Both the position numbers and the translations under genes were made by a program. Below are positions 40,577 to 53,852 of a DNA stretch of 64,000 nt, piece after piece. How positions within the stretch are numbered: the first letter of the stretch is position 1; every line of letters starts with the position of its first letter. The notes under the pieces are model-generated. The model was not told the DNA's origin. It did not search any database and was given only the letters and a program-made list of their open reading frames with translations. This DNA is from Hippopus hippopus (lineage: Eukaryota; Mollusca; Bivalvia; Cardiida; Cardiidae): positions 18,592,456-18,656,455 of the forward strand of contig OX328110.1 of NCBI GenBank assembly GCA_946811185.2, in the 5' to 3' direction.

Positions 40577-42425
40577 GTAGAAAAACAAGTTCTAGTTTTA
40601 TACTTGTCTGAGATATCATCAAGAAAAAGATTCTGACCAAGTTTCAAGACTACTTGGCTGAAAATGTGGCTTCTTAAGTGCACATTGGCTTTTTCTGAGA
40701 ATAACCCCTGTGACCTACTTTTGGACCCTGCCTGACCAAATTTTAAGCTTGTCCAAGATATCATCAAGACACATTCTGACAAAATTTCAAGAGTATTGGG
40801 CTGAAAATGTGGTCTCTAAAGTGCACACACACAAAGTTTTTCAGAGATTACGCCCTGTGACCAACTTTTTGACATGGCATGACCTAGTTGAAACTTATCT
40901 GAGATATCATCATGACGAACATTCCGACAAAGTTTCAAGAGAATTGGGCTTTAAATGTGGCTTCAAGAGTGCACAGAAGCTTTTTCTGGGATTTAGCCCT
41001 GTGACCTATTTTTTGACATGGCATGATCTAGTTCAAACTTGTCCGAGATATCATCAAGACAAATATTCTAAGCAAGTTTCATGATATCAGGCTGAAAATG
41101 TGGCTTCTTGACTACACACCGGGTTTTTGTAAGATTTAGCCAAGTGACCTACCGTTTGACCAAACAAGACTCAATTGCAAAATTGTAATATATCATCAAG
41201 ATAATCATTCTGACTATATTTAATGAATATCTGGCTGAAAATGTGGCCTGTAGAGTGCACACAAGGTTTTTCTCAGATTTGACCCTGTGACCTACTTTTT
41301 GCCCTGACATAACCAAGTTTCAAACTTGTCTGAGATATCATCAAGAAAAACATTTTGACAAAGTTTTAAGAGTATCAGGCTGAAAATATGGCCTCTAGAC
41401 TACACACAAGGTTTTTGTATTTAGCTCAGTGACCTACTTTTTGACTCAACATGAACCAAATTCTAAATTGTCTTAGATATCATCAAGAAAAACATTCTGA
41501 CTACATTTTATGAACATTAGGCTGAAAATGTTGTGTTTAGAGTGCAAACAAGGTTTTTCTCAGATTTGGCCAAGTGACTTAATTTTTTATCAGAAATGAC
41601 CCCATCCGAAACCTGTCCAGTACATCATCAAGACAAATGTTCTGATAAAGGTTTCATGAGTATAAGGCTGAAAATGTGGCCTCTAGACTAAACGCAAGGT
41701 TTTTTGTTAGAATTAGCCCAGTGACCTACCTTTTGACCCAACAAGACCCAAATTTAAAATTGTCTAAGATATCAAGACAATTATTCTACGTTTAATGAAT
41801 ATCAGGCTGAAAATGTGGCCTCTAGAGTGCAAGGAAGGTCTTTCTCAAATTTGACCCTGAGAGCTACTTTTTGACTTGACATAACCCAATTTTATAGTTC
41901 TCTGAGATACCATCAGGACAAACATTCTTAGTTTCAAGAGTATTGGGCTAAAAATCTGGCCTCTAGAGTGCACCCAAGGTTTTGCTGAAATTTAGCCCTG
42001 TGACCTACCTTTTGACCCAGAATGACACAATTTCATACTTGTCTGAGATATCATCAAGAAAAAGATTCTGACCAAGTTTCAAGACTACTTGGCTGAAAAT
42101 GTGCCTTCTGGAGTGCACACAGGCTTTTTCTGAGATTAAGCCCTGTGACCTACTTGGAGACCCTGTATGATTAAATTTCAAGCTCGTCCAAGATATCGCC
42201 ATAAAACGACATTCATTCATTCGTCCAAGATACCATCAAGACAAACACTCTGACAAAGTTTCAAGAGTATTGGGTTGAAAATGTTGCCTCTAAAGTGCAC
42301 ACAAAGTTTTTCAGAGATTAAGCCCTGTGACCTACTTTTTGACATGGCATGACCTGGTTCAAATTTGTCTGAGATATCATCCAGACAAATATTCTGACCA
42401 AGTTTCAAGAGAATCAGGCTTAAAA
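40577..42425. repeat. ~143-bp array, unit 3, right part
   Basis: Collinear with 33761-35609, including the tail-only LINE insertion at 42197-42221. Confidence 0.7.
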
Positions 42426-43774
42426 TGTCACAAGACGGCCGAGGGTTGGTTTGGACACTAACCTAAATGAATAAATCAAAGAGTCAGGATTTCCAATTTT
42501 TTTAACATTTAATCATTCTAAATAGATACATAAAATATTTCACCTATCACAATAACACCAATGTCTATTTCCTTTTGTTTTGTACTAAATATAGTTCCAA
42601 ATAAATCAATTGACAACGTAACTTCTAAATACTATACCAAAGGTATAGTTGTTTTTGTATAATAAATATAGATCCCAAAATAATTCAGTTGTTATTCCCC
42701 GGTGGGGCTACTCATATCCATCTACCAGAGCAATCTACCAGAGCAATCTACCAGAGCATATGGTCGCGCCTGTAGACCCAACCTCTCTCTCACAAGTGTA
42801 CATCTATTCCGGCCTCTGCGAACCCCGATCTTTTGTTTTACTCCACCGTTACCAAACTCCCTCCACGTAGCATCCACACCACCAGCGAAACAGAACCCTA
42901 TCTCTGCCTTGTATGTATTTTCATCTACATCAAACACTCCAACCATGTGATAGCCAGGCTACAGTAACAATGTAGCAACCTGATAACAATTAAGTCAAAT
43001 TAAGTTCACAGTTCATTTTACATGGCTCCTTTTCCAACAATGTTCCATTAATACAATATAACAAACATACAAAGATCCTATCACAAAAGGAATACATCTG
43101 AATTAAATATATACACATAAAACAATCAAATGATAATAATTATAAATTCAATTTAACTTCCCTCACAATGTTTTCTGAAAACTGCTTATGGCAACATTAT
43201 CTCTCAGTTCACTGTACGTATTTACCAATGATTCGAAATACCTTTTATCACAATGTTTCTACTTGTAAACTGCTAAATACTATACACTAAACCATAGTAC
43301 CAACACAATTATAATTCAGTACAACAACATTTACAAATACAATAAAACAAAGACTCACCCCAGAAAAATATCCTTCCCGCCCACACAATCAAACCAGCCA
43401 AGACCGCACACCACCCTTCAAAAAAAAATGTCTGTCCAAAGAGGCTTGTTCTCCCTTCATTTTATACCCGAAAACCTAGCTTGATCCCACGATACACACA
43501 ATCCACGTGCACCATGAGACAAGAATAATCCTTTTTGATTGGCCATACCAGTGAACACAATTCATAACAAGTACTAACCATGGTGACCATTTAACCCTTC
43601 ACAAAAATAACACACACCCAATACCCTTCACGCTCATACAACATTTAAACTTTTAAACCTAATGTAGTGTACCCAATCACTCTACCTAACCCTTCGCATA
43701 CACACGCATAACCCTTTACTCTTAAACTCCATTTAAAACTTAAACTTTCTATGCTTCATAAACTCAATGTGACA
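42426..43774 (-). repeat. Gypsy-2 3' LTR, unit 3
   Basis: TGTCAC...GTGACA ends, three 13-bp ATCTACCAGAGCA copies, and a 7-bp deletion (GTTCACC absent) near 42770 compared with units 1, 2 and 4. Confidence 0.8.
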
Positions 43775-43846
43775 TTGCCTCCCCTCATCCGAGAAGTACG
43801 CAGTACTTTGTTACTCACATTAAGTTGATGAAAAGTATTTACATAA

Positions 43847-45316
43847 TTACAGTCTACTCAAATAGTCAGCTCCCACATTATCCCTTCCCTTAATTGCAAT
43901 TACAGTGAACCTGTATGGCTGTAAACTCAGTGCCCATCTCAACAACCTGGAATTTGTTCCCTTCATGGAAGACAAAATAAACCAGAGGTTGGTGATCAGT
44001 CTCCAACTCAAATGCTTTCCCATACAAGTATTTGCAAAACTTCTGTACAGCCCAAACAATGGCCAAGCATTCTTTCTCTATAGTTGAATAGTTCAACTCA
44101 CCACCCTTTAGCTTTCTACTGGCGTATGCTACGGGCAATTTCACTTCCCCTTCTCTTTGTAATAAAATGGCACCAAGACCAAACTCGGAGGCATCAGTCT
44201 GCAGGATAAAGCTTTCTGCACAATTGGGCAATTTTAAAATGGGTTCTTTTAGCAAAACTTGCTTGAGGGTACGAAATGCTTTCTCTTGTGCGTCTCCCCA
44301 TTTAACATGATTAAGTTGACCTTTCCTAGTAATATCTGTCAAAGGTAAAGCAATTAAACTAAAATTCGGAATATATCTTCGATAAAACCCTACAAGTCCC
44401 AAAAAGGATCTGACCTGTCCTTTTGTTGTGGGTCTTTCTGCCGTCTGTATTGCTTGTACTTTATCTGGATTCGGACTCATGCCACTTACTCCTACAATGT
44501 GACCCAGACACTCTATTTCATGACATGCAATGGTGCATTTACTCGGCTTAGCCGTAAGACAAGCATCCCGTAAACGTGATAACAATCTCTTAAGCGAGTC
44601 CATGTGTTCAGAAAATGTCTTTGTAAAAACTATGATGTCGTCGATAAAATTGTCAGTGTTGGATACCTTCTCCAACAAAATACGCATCATTCTAGTGAAC
44701 GTTGCAGGGGCTTTAACTAACCCGAACGGCATCACTGAAAATTGCATCAGTCCTAGTGGCGTCTGAAATGCAGTCTTGGCTTTAGACTCTTTTTCTAGGG
44801 GAACTTGCCAATAGCCTTTGGATAAATCTAACTTAGAAAAGTACTTACATCCGGCCAACTTTGTAAAAATGTCCGCGGTGTTAGGTATAGGCTCTGCATC
44901 AAAAACAGTAATGTTATCAATGCTCTCATATCAATACAAAATCTATTTGATCCGTCCTTTTTCTTAATAATAACTATTGGAGAGCTGTAAGGACTCTCTG
45001 ACGGTTCAATAAATCCTTGTTGCAACATACTTTCAACCTCTTCCTTGACTACTTCAGTCATCGCATATGGTAATGGATAAGGTTTTAGTCTTACCGGTGT
45101 ATCCGTGTTGGTCACAATCTTGTGTTCAAGTATATTAGTAAGTCCTGGCACATCTGTTAGAACATCTGTAAAGTCTTGTAGAACAGATTTTACCTGCAGT
45201 ACCTCGTCTGGGCTTAATCTGTCCGATACATGTACGTCTTCTGGTCCTTGTGTCCTTTGCTTTTCCGGTATACTTACTCGTTCTTCCTGAATCTCAGATG
45301 TTTCCTCATCAGGCTC
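43847..45316 (-). pseudogene. pol: Gypsy-2 Pol fragment (RT-RNase H), unit 3, two frameshifts
   Basis: Homologous to 37046-38515. A 1-bp insertion near 43975, inside RNase H, and a 1-bp deletion near 44915, early in RT, split the frame into three pieces (about 44858-45316, 43890-44858, 43847-44059). FIDD and the RNase H acidic motifs remain recognisable across the pieces. A dead copy. Confidence 0.88.
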
Positions 45317-46789
45317 GTGGCCTATGGACTGTACTAAAGATTTTCCTTAGATTTGGCCCAGAGATCTACTTTTTAACCTGACATAACCCAATTTCAAACT
45401 AAATCAAGATATCTTCAAGACAAATATTCTAAGCAAGTTTCTTGAGTATCAGGCTGAACATTTGGCCTCTTGACTACACACAGAGTTTTTGTAAGATTTA
45501 GCCAAGTGACCTACTTTTTGACCAATCAAGACCAAATTGCAAAATTGTGTAATATATCATCAAGATAAACATTCTGACTATATTTAATGAATATCAGGCT
45601 GAAAATGTGGCCTGTAGAGTGCACACAAGGTTGTTCTCAGATTTGACCCTGTTACCTACTTTTAGCCCTGACATAACCAAGTTTCAAACTTGTCTGAGAT
45701 ATCATCAAGAAAAACATTTTGACAAAGTTTTAAGAGTATCAGGCTGAAAATATGGCCTCTAGACTACACACAAGGTTTTTGTATTTAGCTCAGTGACCTA
45801 CTTTTTGACTCAACATGAACCAAATTCTAAATTGTCTTAGATATCATCAAGAAAAACATTCTGACTACATTTTATGAACATTAGGCTGAAAATGTGGTGT
45901 TTAGAGTGCAAACAAGGTTTTTCTCAGATTTGGCCAAGTGACTTAATTTTTTATCAGAAATGACCCAATCCGAAACCTGTCCAGTACATCATCAAGACAA
46001 ATATTCTGATAAAGGTTTCATGAGTATAAGGCTGAAAATGTGGCCTCTAGACTAAACGCAAGGTTTTTTGTTAGAATTAAGCCAGTGACCTACCTTTTGA
46101 CCCAACAAGACCCAAATTCAAAATTGTCTAAGATATCAAGACAATTATTCTACGTTTAATGAATATCAGGCTGAAAATGTGGCCTCTAGAGTGCAAGGAA
46201 GGTTTTTCTCAAATTTGACCCTGAGAGCTACTTTTTGACTTGACATAACCCAATTTTATAGTTCTCTGAGATACCATCAGGACAAACATTCTTACTTTCA
46301 AGAGTATTGGGCTAAAAATCTGGCCTCTAGAGTGCACCCAAGGTTTTGCTGAAATTTAGCCCTGTGACCTACCTTTTGACCCAGAATGACACAATTTCAT
46401 ACTTGTCTGAGATATCATCAAGAAAAAGATTCTGACCAAGTTTCAAGACTACTTGGCTGAAAATGTGCCTTCTGGAGTGCACACAGGCTTTTTCTGAGAT
46501 TAAGCCCTGTGACCTACTTGGAGACCCTGTATGATTAAATTTCAAGCTCGTCCAAGATATCGCCATAAAACGACATTCATTCATTCGTCCAAGATACCAT
46601 CAAGACAAACACTCTGACAAAGTTTCAAGAGTATTGGGTTGAAAATGTTGCCTCTAAAGTGCACACAAAGTTTTTCAGAGATTAAGCCCTGTGACCTACT
46701 TTTTGACATGGCATGACCTGGTTCAAATTTGTCTGAGATATCATCCAGACAAATATTCTGACCAAGTTTCAAGAGAATCAGGCTTAAAA
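45317..46789. repeat. ~143-bp array, unit 4 (shortened)
   Basis: It starts like units 2 and 3, then jumps after about 290 bp to sequence matching 34430 onward. About 2.4 kb, including the GGGAGACAT element, is missing. It contains the tail-only LINE insertion at 46561-46585. Loss by recombination between array repeats is the simplest explanation. Confidence 0.7.
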
Positions 46790-48471
46790 TGTCACAAGAC
46801 GGCCGAGGGTTGGTTTGGACACTAACCTAAATGAATAAATCAAAGAGTCAGGATTTCCAATTTTTTTAACATTTAATCATTCTAAATAGATACATAAAAT
46901 ATTTCACCTATCACAATAACACCAATGTCTATTTCCTTTTGTTTTGTACTAAATATAGTTCCAAATAAATCAATTGACAACGTAACTTCTAAATACTATA
47001 CCAAAGGTATAGTTGTTTTTGTATAATAAATATAGATCCCAAAATAATTCAGTTGTTATTCCCCGGTGGGGCTACTCATATCCATCTACCAGAGCAATCT
47101 ACCAGAGCAATCTACCAGAGCATATGGTCGCGCCGTTCACCTGTAGACCCAACCTCTCTCCCACAAGTGTACATCTATTCCGGCCTCTGCGAACCCCGAT
47201 CTTTTGTTTTACTCCACCGTTACCAAACTCCCTCCACGTAGCATCCACACCACCAGCGAAACAGAACCCTATCTCTGCCTTGTACGTATTTTCATCTACA
47301 TCAAACACTCCAACCATGTGATAGCCAGGCTACAGTAACAATGTAGCAACCTGATAACAATTATGTCAAATTAAGTTCATTTTACATGGCTCCTTTTCCA
47401 ATAATGTTCCATTAATACAATATAACAAACATACCAAGATCCTATCACAAAAGGAATACATCTGAATTAAATATATACACATAAAACAATCAAATGATAA
47501 TAATTATAAATTCAATTTAACTTCCCTCACAATGTTTTCTGAAAACTGTTTATGGCAACATTATCTCTCAGTTCACTGTACGTATTTACCAATGATTCGA
47601 AATACCTTTTATCACAATGTTTCTACTTGTAAACTGCTAAATACTATACACTAAACCATAGTACCAACACAATTATAATTCAGTACAACAACATTTACAA
47701 ATACAATAAAACAAAGACTCACCCCAGAAAAATATCCTTCCCGCCCACACAATCAAACAATCAAACCAGCCAAGTCCGCACACCACCCTTCAAAAAAAAA
47801 TGTCTGTCCAAAGAGGCTTGTTCTCCCTTCATTTTATACCCGAAAACCTAGCTTGATCCCACGATACACACAATCCACGTGCACCATGAGACAAGAATAA
47901 TCCTTTTTGATTGGCCATACCAGTGAACACAATTCATAACAAGTACTAACCATGGTGACCATTTAACCCTTCACAACCCCCAGCTGGGTGGGGGGATAGA
48001 AATTGCTCAGCTGTCGCACTACAGCAGGGGTAAGACCCCCCCACTGTGCCTGCCTGTTTGCCGTGGGCTGCAACTCGTGTCGTTCGATGACGGGATCCTG
48101 GTGGTTGAGTGGATTCAGAGTATGGCCCTTTGATAGCTCTGTTTTTGCAACACACCACTTTGGCCTTGAACTGAACTAAACGAGGGGTCAGGAAGGCCCG
48201 TCCTGATCAATCGGCTGGTCATGCCGAGCCCTAGGGTGTTTCTCTGACTTTGTTTTCCTAAACACGTACATACACAAATACATAATAAGTCATTTCTCTT
48301 CTCTGTCATCAGTTGCTGTATGTCAAAACCCTAGAAGGCGGTGGCTCATGGGCTAATCGGGTGAAAGAATGGTGTTTGGTTGACACTTGTAAATGCCCAA
48401 AGACAGTCTATGCTTGGTGCGACATTCTGCGGGCCTACATTTGTCCAGTCTAGCCCTTTCACTTCGAGTAT

Positions 48472-48563
48472 ATCACCGATGTATCCTTGTCATGATCTGA
48501 GTTGGGTTTCCCCAGATCATGTCCCCTTGTTGGGCTCCGGGGCGGGTGGGGAACATCGGTGAT
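48472..48563 (+). promoter_or_regulatory. Nested 5' UTR stem of LINE 2
   Basis: The same outer (ATCACCGATG/CATCGGTGAT) and inner (CATGATCTG/CAGATCATG) stems as in LINE 1, ending 18 nt before the ORF1 ATG. Confidence 0.5.
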
Positions 48564-48581
48564 GAACCCTATTAAACAAAC

Positions 48582-50102
48582 ATGGCAACCCAAAAGAAAG
48601 CCAAGCGTGTTCTTTCTGACTCTGATTCAGAGTCAGAAGTATCATTCAACACAAACACAACATTTGCTCGTTTTATTGTAATAGAAGCAGTTGACCCTTC
48701 AAAACCCATCTCAAAACTTTCTCCATTTGTTATAGAGAAGACAGTCTCTTCCATTTTGGGCACACCAAAATCTGTCAAAAAACTGAAAAATGACACTCTG
48801 CTTATTGAATGTCATTCTCAACAGCAGGCCAAAAATCTCCTGGGACATAAAAGATTTTACAATTTGGACGTAAAAGTGTACCCACATAAAACTCTTAACA
48901 CCAGCAAAGGAGTCATCAGGTGTAAGGAGCTATCCTACTGTGACTCGGTGGAAGAGATTAAAAGTAACCTCAAATCTCAGGCTGTGTCTGAGGTCAAACG
49001 GATCTCTGTTTTCAGAAATGGTATGCGTAGAGATACAAATACCTATATTCTTACCTTTTATACACCGATTCTTCCTGCTTCCATCAAAATAGGATTTCAA
49101 TCTGTGAAGGTCGATGTGTATGTGCCTAACCCTCTGCGCTGTTATAAATGCCAGAGGTATGGCCATCACGAAAGTAATTGCAAAAGCACACCTGTGTGTC
49201 CAAAATGTGCTTTTGAGGGCTCTGATCATGAACCTAATACTTGCAACAACCCTGTGCTCTGTTTTAATTGCAAGTGCCATCATCCAGTCTTTTCTAAAGA
49301 CTGTTCAGTCTGGAAGGATGAAAAAGAAATCCTATCTATAAAATATAAAGAAAATACTACTTTTGTGGAAGCACGGAAGATAGTTGAAAAGCACAGAAAT
49401 GACCAAACATTGTTGAATTGTTCAACATCCTATGCAAAAGTGTCATCTGCAACATCTGGAAAGGAACATTGCTCTACTTGTGAACTCTTGGCAAAGAAAC
49501 TTCTTGAAAAGTTTCCAGAAATGGCCAATGAGTTGAAGAGCTTGGTCCCTGACATTCAACCTTCCGAACCTCCAAAGCCTCCTAAACAGACACAACCTAC
49601 ATCCAAACCCACCACTCCATCCACTACCCTAAAAACACCATCTACCTCTTCTCAAAGTATTTCTTCAAAAACAGCTTCAAAGCCATCTACCTCTTTGCAA
49701 AACATCTCCTCAAAAAAAGCTTCAAAGCCGTCTCCCCCTTCACAACAACCTCCAAAGAAACCCCAACCTCAACCTTCACAGTCTACGACTAAATCTCAGG
49801 TTTCATCTAAAGATAACAAATCTAATCATGCACCCCGATCTCCTAAAAGGTCTTCTTCAAAATCTAGACCACAACCCCGAGATACCCAAGGATCTTGTGA
49901 AATCACTGTCAAAGTAAATGATCCTGTCCCTACCTCCAACAGATTTTCGGAGCTAGAGGACATGGATGCAGATGCTGAAAATCTGGAAGGTGAGGCTTCA
50001 GATTCAGAAGCCTCTATCTGGTCCATTTCCAAAGATCCTTGGAACAAGGACGCTGACACTTGCCACTCGTCCAAACCCGAGACAACTGTAATGAAATCTT
50101 AA
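48582..50102 (+). CDS. LINE 2 ORF1: zinc-knuckle RNA-binding protein, intact
   Basis: A 506-residue protein starting MATQKKAKRVLSDSDSESE. An N-terminal Ser/Asp/Glu-rich leader, a conserved domain ~25-175 (probably RRM-like, unproven), then knuckles CYKCQRYGHHESNC, CPKCAFEGSDHEPNTC and CFNCKCHH...C (residues ~187-245). A Pro/Ser/Thr/Lys-rich linker (~315-440) and an acidic tail ending in MKS follow. It binds element RNA to form the retrotransposition particle. It is followed by ORF2 after 15 nt. This is the only undamaged ORF1 of the MATQKK type in the window. Confidence 0.93.
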   Translation: MATQKKAKRVLSDSDSESEVSFNTNTTFARFIVIEAVDPSKPISKLSPFVIEKTVSSILGTPKSVKKLKNDTLLIECHSQQQAKNLLGHKRFYNLDVKVYPHKTLNTSKGVIRCKELSYCDSVEEIKSNLKSQAVSEVKRISVFRNGMRRDTNTYILTFYTPILPASIKIGFQSVKVDVYVPNPLRCYKCQRYGHHESNCKSTPVCPKCAFEGSDHEPNTCNNPVLCFNCKCHHPVFSKDCSVWKDEKEILSIKYKENTTFVEARKIVEKHRNDQTLLNCSTSYAKVSSATSGKEHCSTCELLAKKLLEKFPEMANELKSLVPDIQPSEPPKPPKQTQPTSKPTTPSTTLKTPSTSSQSISSKTASKPSTSLQNISSKKASKPSPPSQQPPKKPQPQPSQSTTKSQVSSKDNKSNHAPRSPKRSSSKSRPQPRDTQGSCEITVKVNDPVPTSNRFSELEDMDADAENLEGEASDSEASIWSISKDPWNKDADTCHSSKPETTVMKS

Positions 50103-50117
50103 CCAACCTATTTTAAA

Positions 50118-53100
50118 ATGCATTGGTTTACGGCCTATTTTTTTACTTTAGCTTTTATACTTTCCTTATGCACTATGGATACCATAATCCAGTGGAACTG
50201 TCGAGGTCTGAAGTCAAACTTTGACGAACTTTCCCTTTTAATCAATGATCACAAACCAGTTGCTGTTTGTCTGCAAGAAACCTTCCTTAAACGGGAGGAG
50301 GATATCACTATCAAATATCATTCCATTTACAATAAGATTTTTACCGAAGGCGAAAAAGCCAGAGGTGGTGTTTCTATTATTGTTAACAACAACATTCCTC
50401 ATAAAGTTATCTCTCTTAATACAAACTTGCAAGCTGTTGCCATCAGGTTATCTTTACACAGTGCTGTTACACTGTGTTCTTTATATCTCCCCCCGAGCAC
50501 ACCTATCAATGAGACAAATCTGAATGATCTCATTTCCCAATTGCCATCCCCCTATATTCTTGCTGGTGACTTTAATGGTCACAATGTTATGTGGGGTTGT
50601 GATGACACTAACCAGAGAGGTTTACAGTTGGAGAGCTTCATTTCGAACAACTCTTTGTCTTTCATGAATGATAACAAGTCAAAAACCTACTTGCATCCAG
50701 CAACTGGATCTTACTCTTCCATTGATTTAACCTTATGCAGCCCAGTCTTACTTCCCAATTTCACCTGGAAAGTGACTGAGGATTTGTGTGGAAGTGATCA
50801 CTTCCCCATTATCTTTTCATCTACACAACCATCCAGCAATGTACGACCGCAGAAATGGAAGCTTTCCAAAGCCAATTGGAATAAATTTGAAACCCTCTGT
50901 GAACAGACCATTACACATGACAAATTTGGAGATTGCGATGATCCTGCAAAACTTTTTACTTCCCTATTAATTGATGCAGCTAAACAGTCCGTCCCTCAGA
51001 CCTCGACAAATCCAAAACGTCCTGACAAGCCTTGGTACAATGATGATTGTAAACAGGCTGTCAGAGACAGAAAACAAGCCCTTAGAAAGTTTAACCTCAG
51101 GCCTACCAAAGAAAATCATAACTTATTCCGTATTTCCAGAGCAAAGGCTCGACGAACCATTAGAGAAAGTAAGCGCAAGGCTTGGAGACAATATGTCTCT
51201 AAATTAAATAGTAGAACTACTACTAAAAAAACCTGGGACATGATCAGAAAGATCAATGGCAAAGGCCAGCCCCCTCTTAGTCACCTTGAAGTTAACAATA
51301 CTTCATTGGAATCACCCCAAAATATAGCTGATGCTCTCGCCGACACCTTTTGCAAAAAGTCTTCTTCTGCAAACTATTCTGAAAAGTTTCAGAGGAATAA
51401 AGCCAGAGAAGAAAAGAAAAAACTTAATTTCAATTCTTCTAATTCAGAGCATTATAATAAACTTTTCACCTTTAAAGAATTAAAATCTGCTCTGAATAAA
51501 GCTCACGATTCTTCTCCTGGCCCAGATAAAGTTCATTACCAGTTTTTAAAACACTTACCTTTTACTTCTCTCTCAGTTTTACTTGATATTTTCAATGATA
51601 TCTGGCAGTCAGGTGTTTTTCCTTCATCCTGGCGGGAAGCACTAGTCATTCCTATCCCAAAACCTGGCAAGGATACTAGTGACCCAGCTAACTATCGGCC
51701 AATAGCTCTTACAAGTTGTCTCTGCAAGACCTTAGAACGTATGGTCAACGACAGGCTTGTCTGGTTTTTAGAGAAAAACAACCTCATCGTTGATGTACAG
51801 AGTGGATTTCGTCGCCAACGTGGCACCATCGATCATCTTGTCCGCTTTGAAACCTTTGTCAGAGAAGCCTTTATTAATAGACAGCATGTAGTATCTGTCT
51901 TTTTCGACCTTGAAAGTGCTTACGATACGACTTGGAAATACGGAATTCTTAAAGACTTGCATGACTTTGGTCTTCGAGGCCGTCTTCCTCTTTTTATTTC
52001 AGCCTTCTTGGATGAACGTCTTTTCCGCGTCCGAGTTGGTAATACTGTCTCGGGAGCCCGTGAACAGGAGATGGGTGTACCCCAAGGATGTATTCTCTCT
52101 GTTACGCTTTTCAGTGTGAAAATAAACAGTATAGTTAAAGCTATCTGTCCTGGTGTAGACTGTTCCCTTTATGTTGATGACTTCGTTATATGCTTCAGAT
52201 CTCGAAATATGAATATTATTGAGAGACAACTTCAACAGTGTCTCAACAAGCTCCAAACGTGGTCTGACGAAAATGGCTTCAAATTTTCTAAGTCCAAAAC
52301 TAAGTGCATGCACCTTTGTAATCTACGTGGTGTTCATCCAGTTCCTGAACTGTATTTGGACAAAACTAAAATTGAAGTCATTTCTGAATTTAAATTTCTT
52401 GGAGTCATCTTTGACAGAAAACTTTCCTTCCTTCCTCACATCACTGCACTTAAAAAGAAGTGCAAGAAGGCTCTTAATCTTCTTAAGGTTGTGGCCCATT
52501 CTGAATTGGGAGCAGACCGTAAAGTCCTCTTGCGGCTTTATCGGTCTTTAGTTCGCTCCAAATTAGACTATGAATCTATTGTATACGGATCTGCCCGTAA
52601 ATCTTACCTGAAAATTCTCGATTCTATACACCACGAAGGTCTGCGTCTTGTACTTGGAGCTTTCAGAACTTCTCCCGTCAATAGTCTCTATGTTGAGGCT
52701 AATGAACCTTCTCTTTCTTACAGGAGGGAAAAACTCTCGCTTCAATATCTTTTAAAACTGAAGTCCAATCGTTTTAATCCAACTCATAATGTTGTTTTTA
52801 AACCTCAATATAAATGTCTTTTTGAAAGGAAACCAAATGTTATTCCTCCATTTGGTATCCGCATGGAGCCCATTGTAGATAACCTTGGCATAGACACTGA
52901 GTCTATTGCCGACTATAAAATCTCTGAAATCCCTCCATGGACACTAAACAGTGCAGAATTCAGATTTGACCTTGCATCTGACAAAGAGTCTGTCACGGAT
53001 AGAACTGTGTTTCATGCTAGATACAACGAGATAAAGGAGCATTATTTTTCCTTCAAACCCATCTATACAGATGGATCTAAAGAGGGAAATTCTGTAGCAG

Positions 53101-53852
53101 CTGCCGCTGTTTATGGACAAAGGAGCCTAAAGTGTCGCCCTCCAAACAACTCCTCTATCTTCTCTGCTGAAATTAAAGCAATTGATCTTGTCCTTAATCT
53201 AGCTGAACGTTCTAATTGCAACCGTTTCATTATCTTCTCGGACTCTTTGTCAACATTACAAGCCCTTTCAAATCAATGCCTTGAGAATCCCTTAATCTGT
53301 AGTTTACTCGAAAGGATCTCACAAATTTCTTCTATGAATAGATTGGTGTTCTGCTGGCTTCCAAGTCATGTAGGCATCAAAGGCAATGAAAATGCCGATA
53401 GGTCTGCCAAATCTGCACTTAACCTTCCCATTTCAGATTTTAAAGTTCCACACACTGATTTTAAATCCTCCGTTTTAACACATATCCAATCTTCTTGGCA
53501 ATCCCAGTGGGATGCTGATGTTTTCAATAAACTGCATTCAGTTAAACCGTCCCTTGGCGAATGGTACCCCGTTTAAAGGTCCGTTCGTCGAGAAGAAGTG
53601 ATAATTGCACGACTTCGAATTGGCCATTCACGCATCACACATTCCTGGCTCTTGACCAGAGACGATGCCCCTGAATGTATTCCATGCAATGCATCCTTTT
53701 CTATAAAACATATCCTACTAGATTGCATTGACTTTGAGCCAGTTCGTCCAAAATATTTCAACGTCGATAGTTTAAAGAATCTTTTTGATTCTGTCAGCGT
53801 TGAATCTATTATCGCTTTCATAAAGGAGATTGGCATTTACAATAAACTGTGA
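50118..53852 (+). pseudogene. LINE 2 ORF2 (EN-RT-RNase H), premature stop
   Basis: Homologous to 26274-30008. Endonuclease, RT (YVDD) and RNase H are present. A TAC-to-TAA change at 53574-53576 ends the frame after 1152 residues, where LINE 1 has Tyr. The lost ~92 residues carry the C-terminal CCHC motif (ECIPCNASFSIKHILLDC), which is typical of this superfamily and probably binds nucleic acid. The frame stays open beyond the stop to 53852, so this looks like a recent single mutation. Confidence 0.93.

Larger units (their letters stand above)
38516..45316. repeat. Tandem ~6.8-kb unit 3 (complete)
   Basis: The same layout as unit 2 at nearly the same length (6801 bp). Differences include small indels in pol, a shorter poly-T (11 T) in the nested element and a 7-bp loss in the LTR near 42770. 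Confidence 0.85.
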
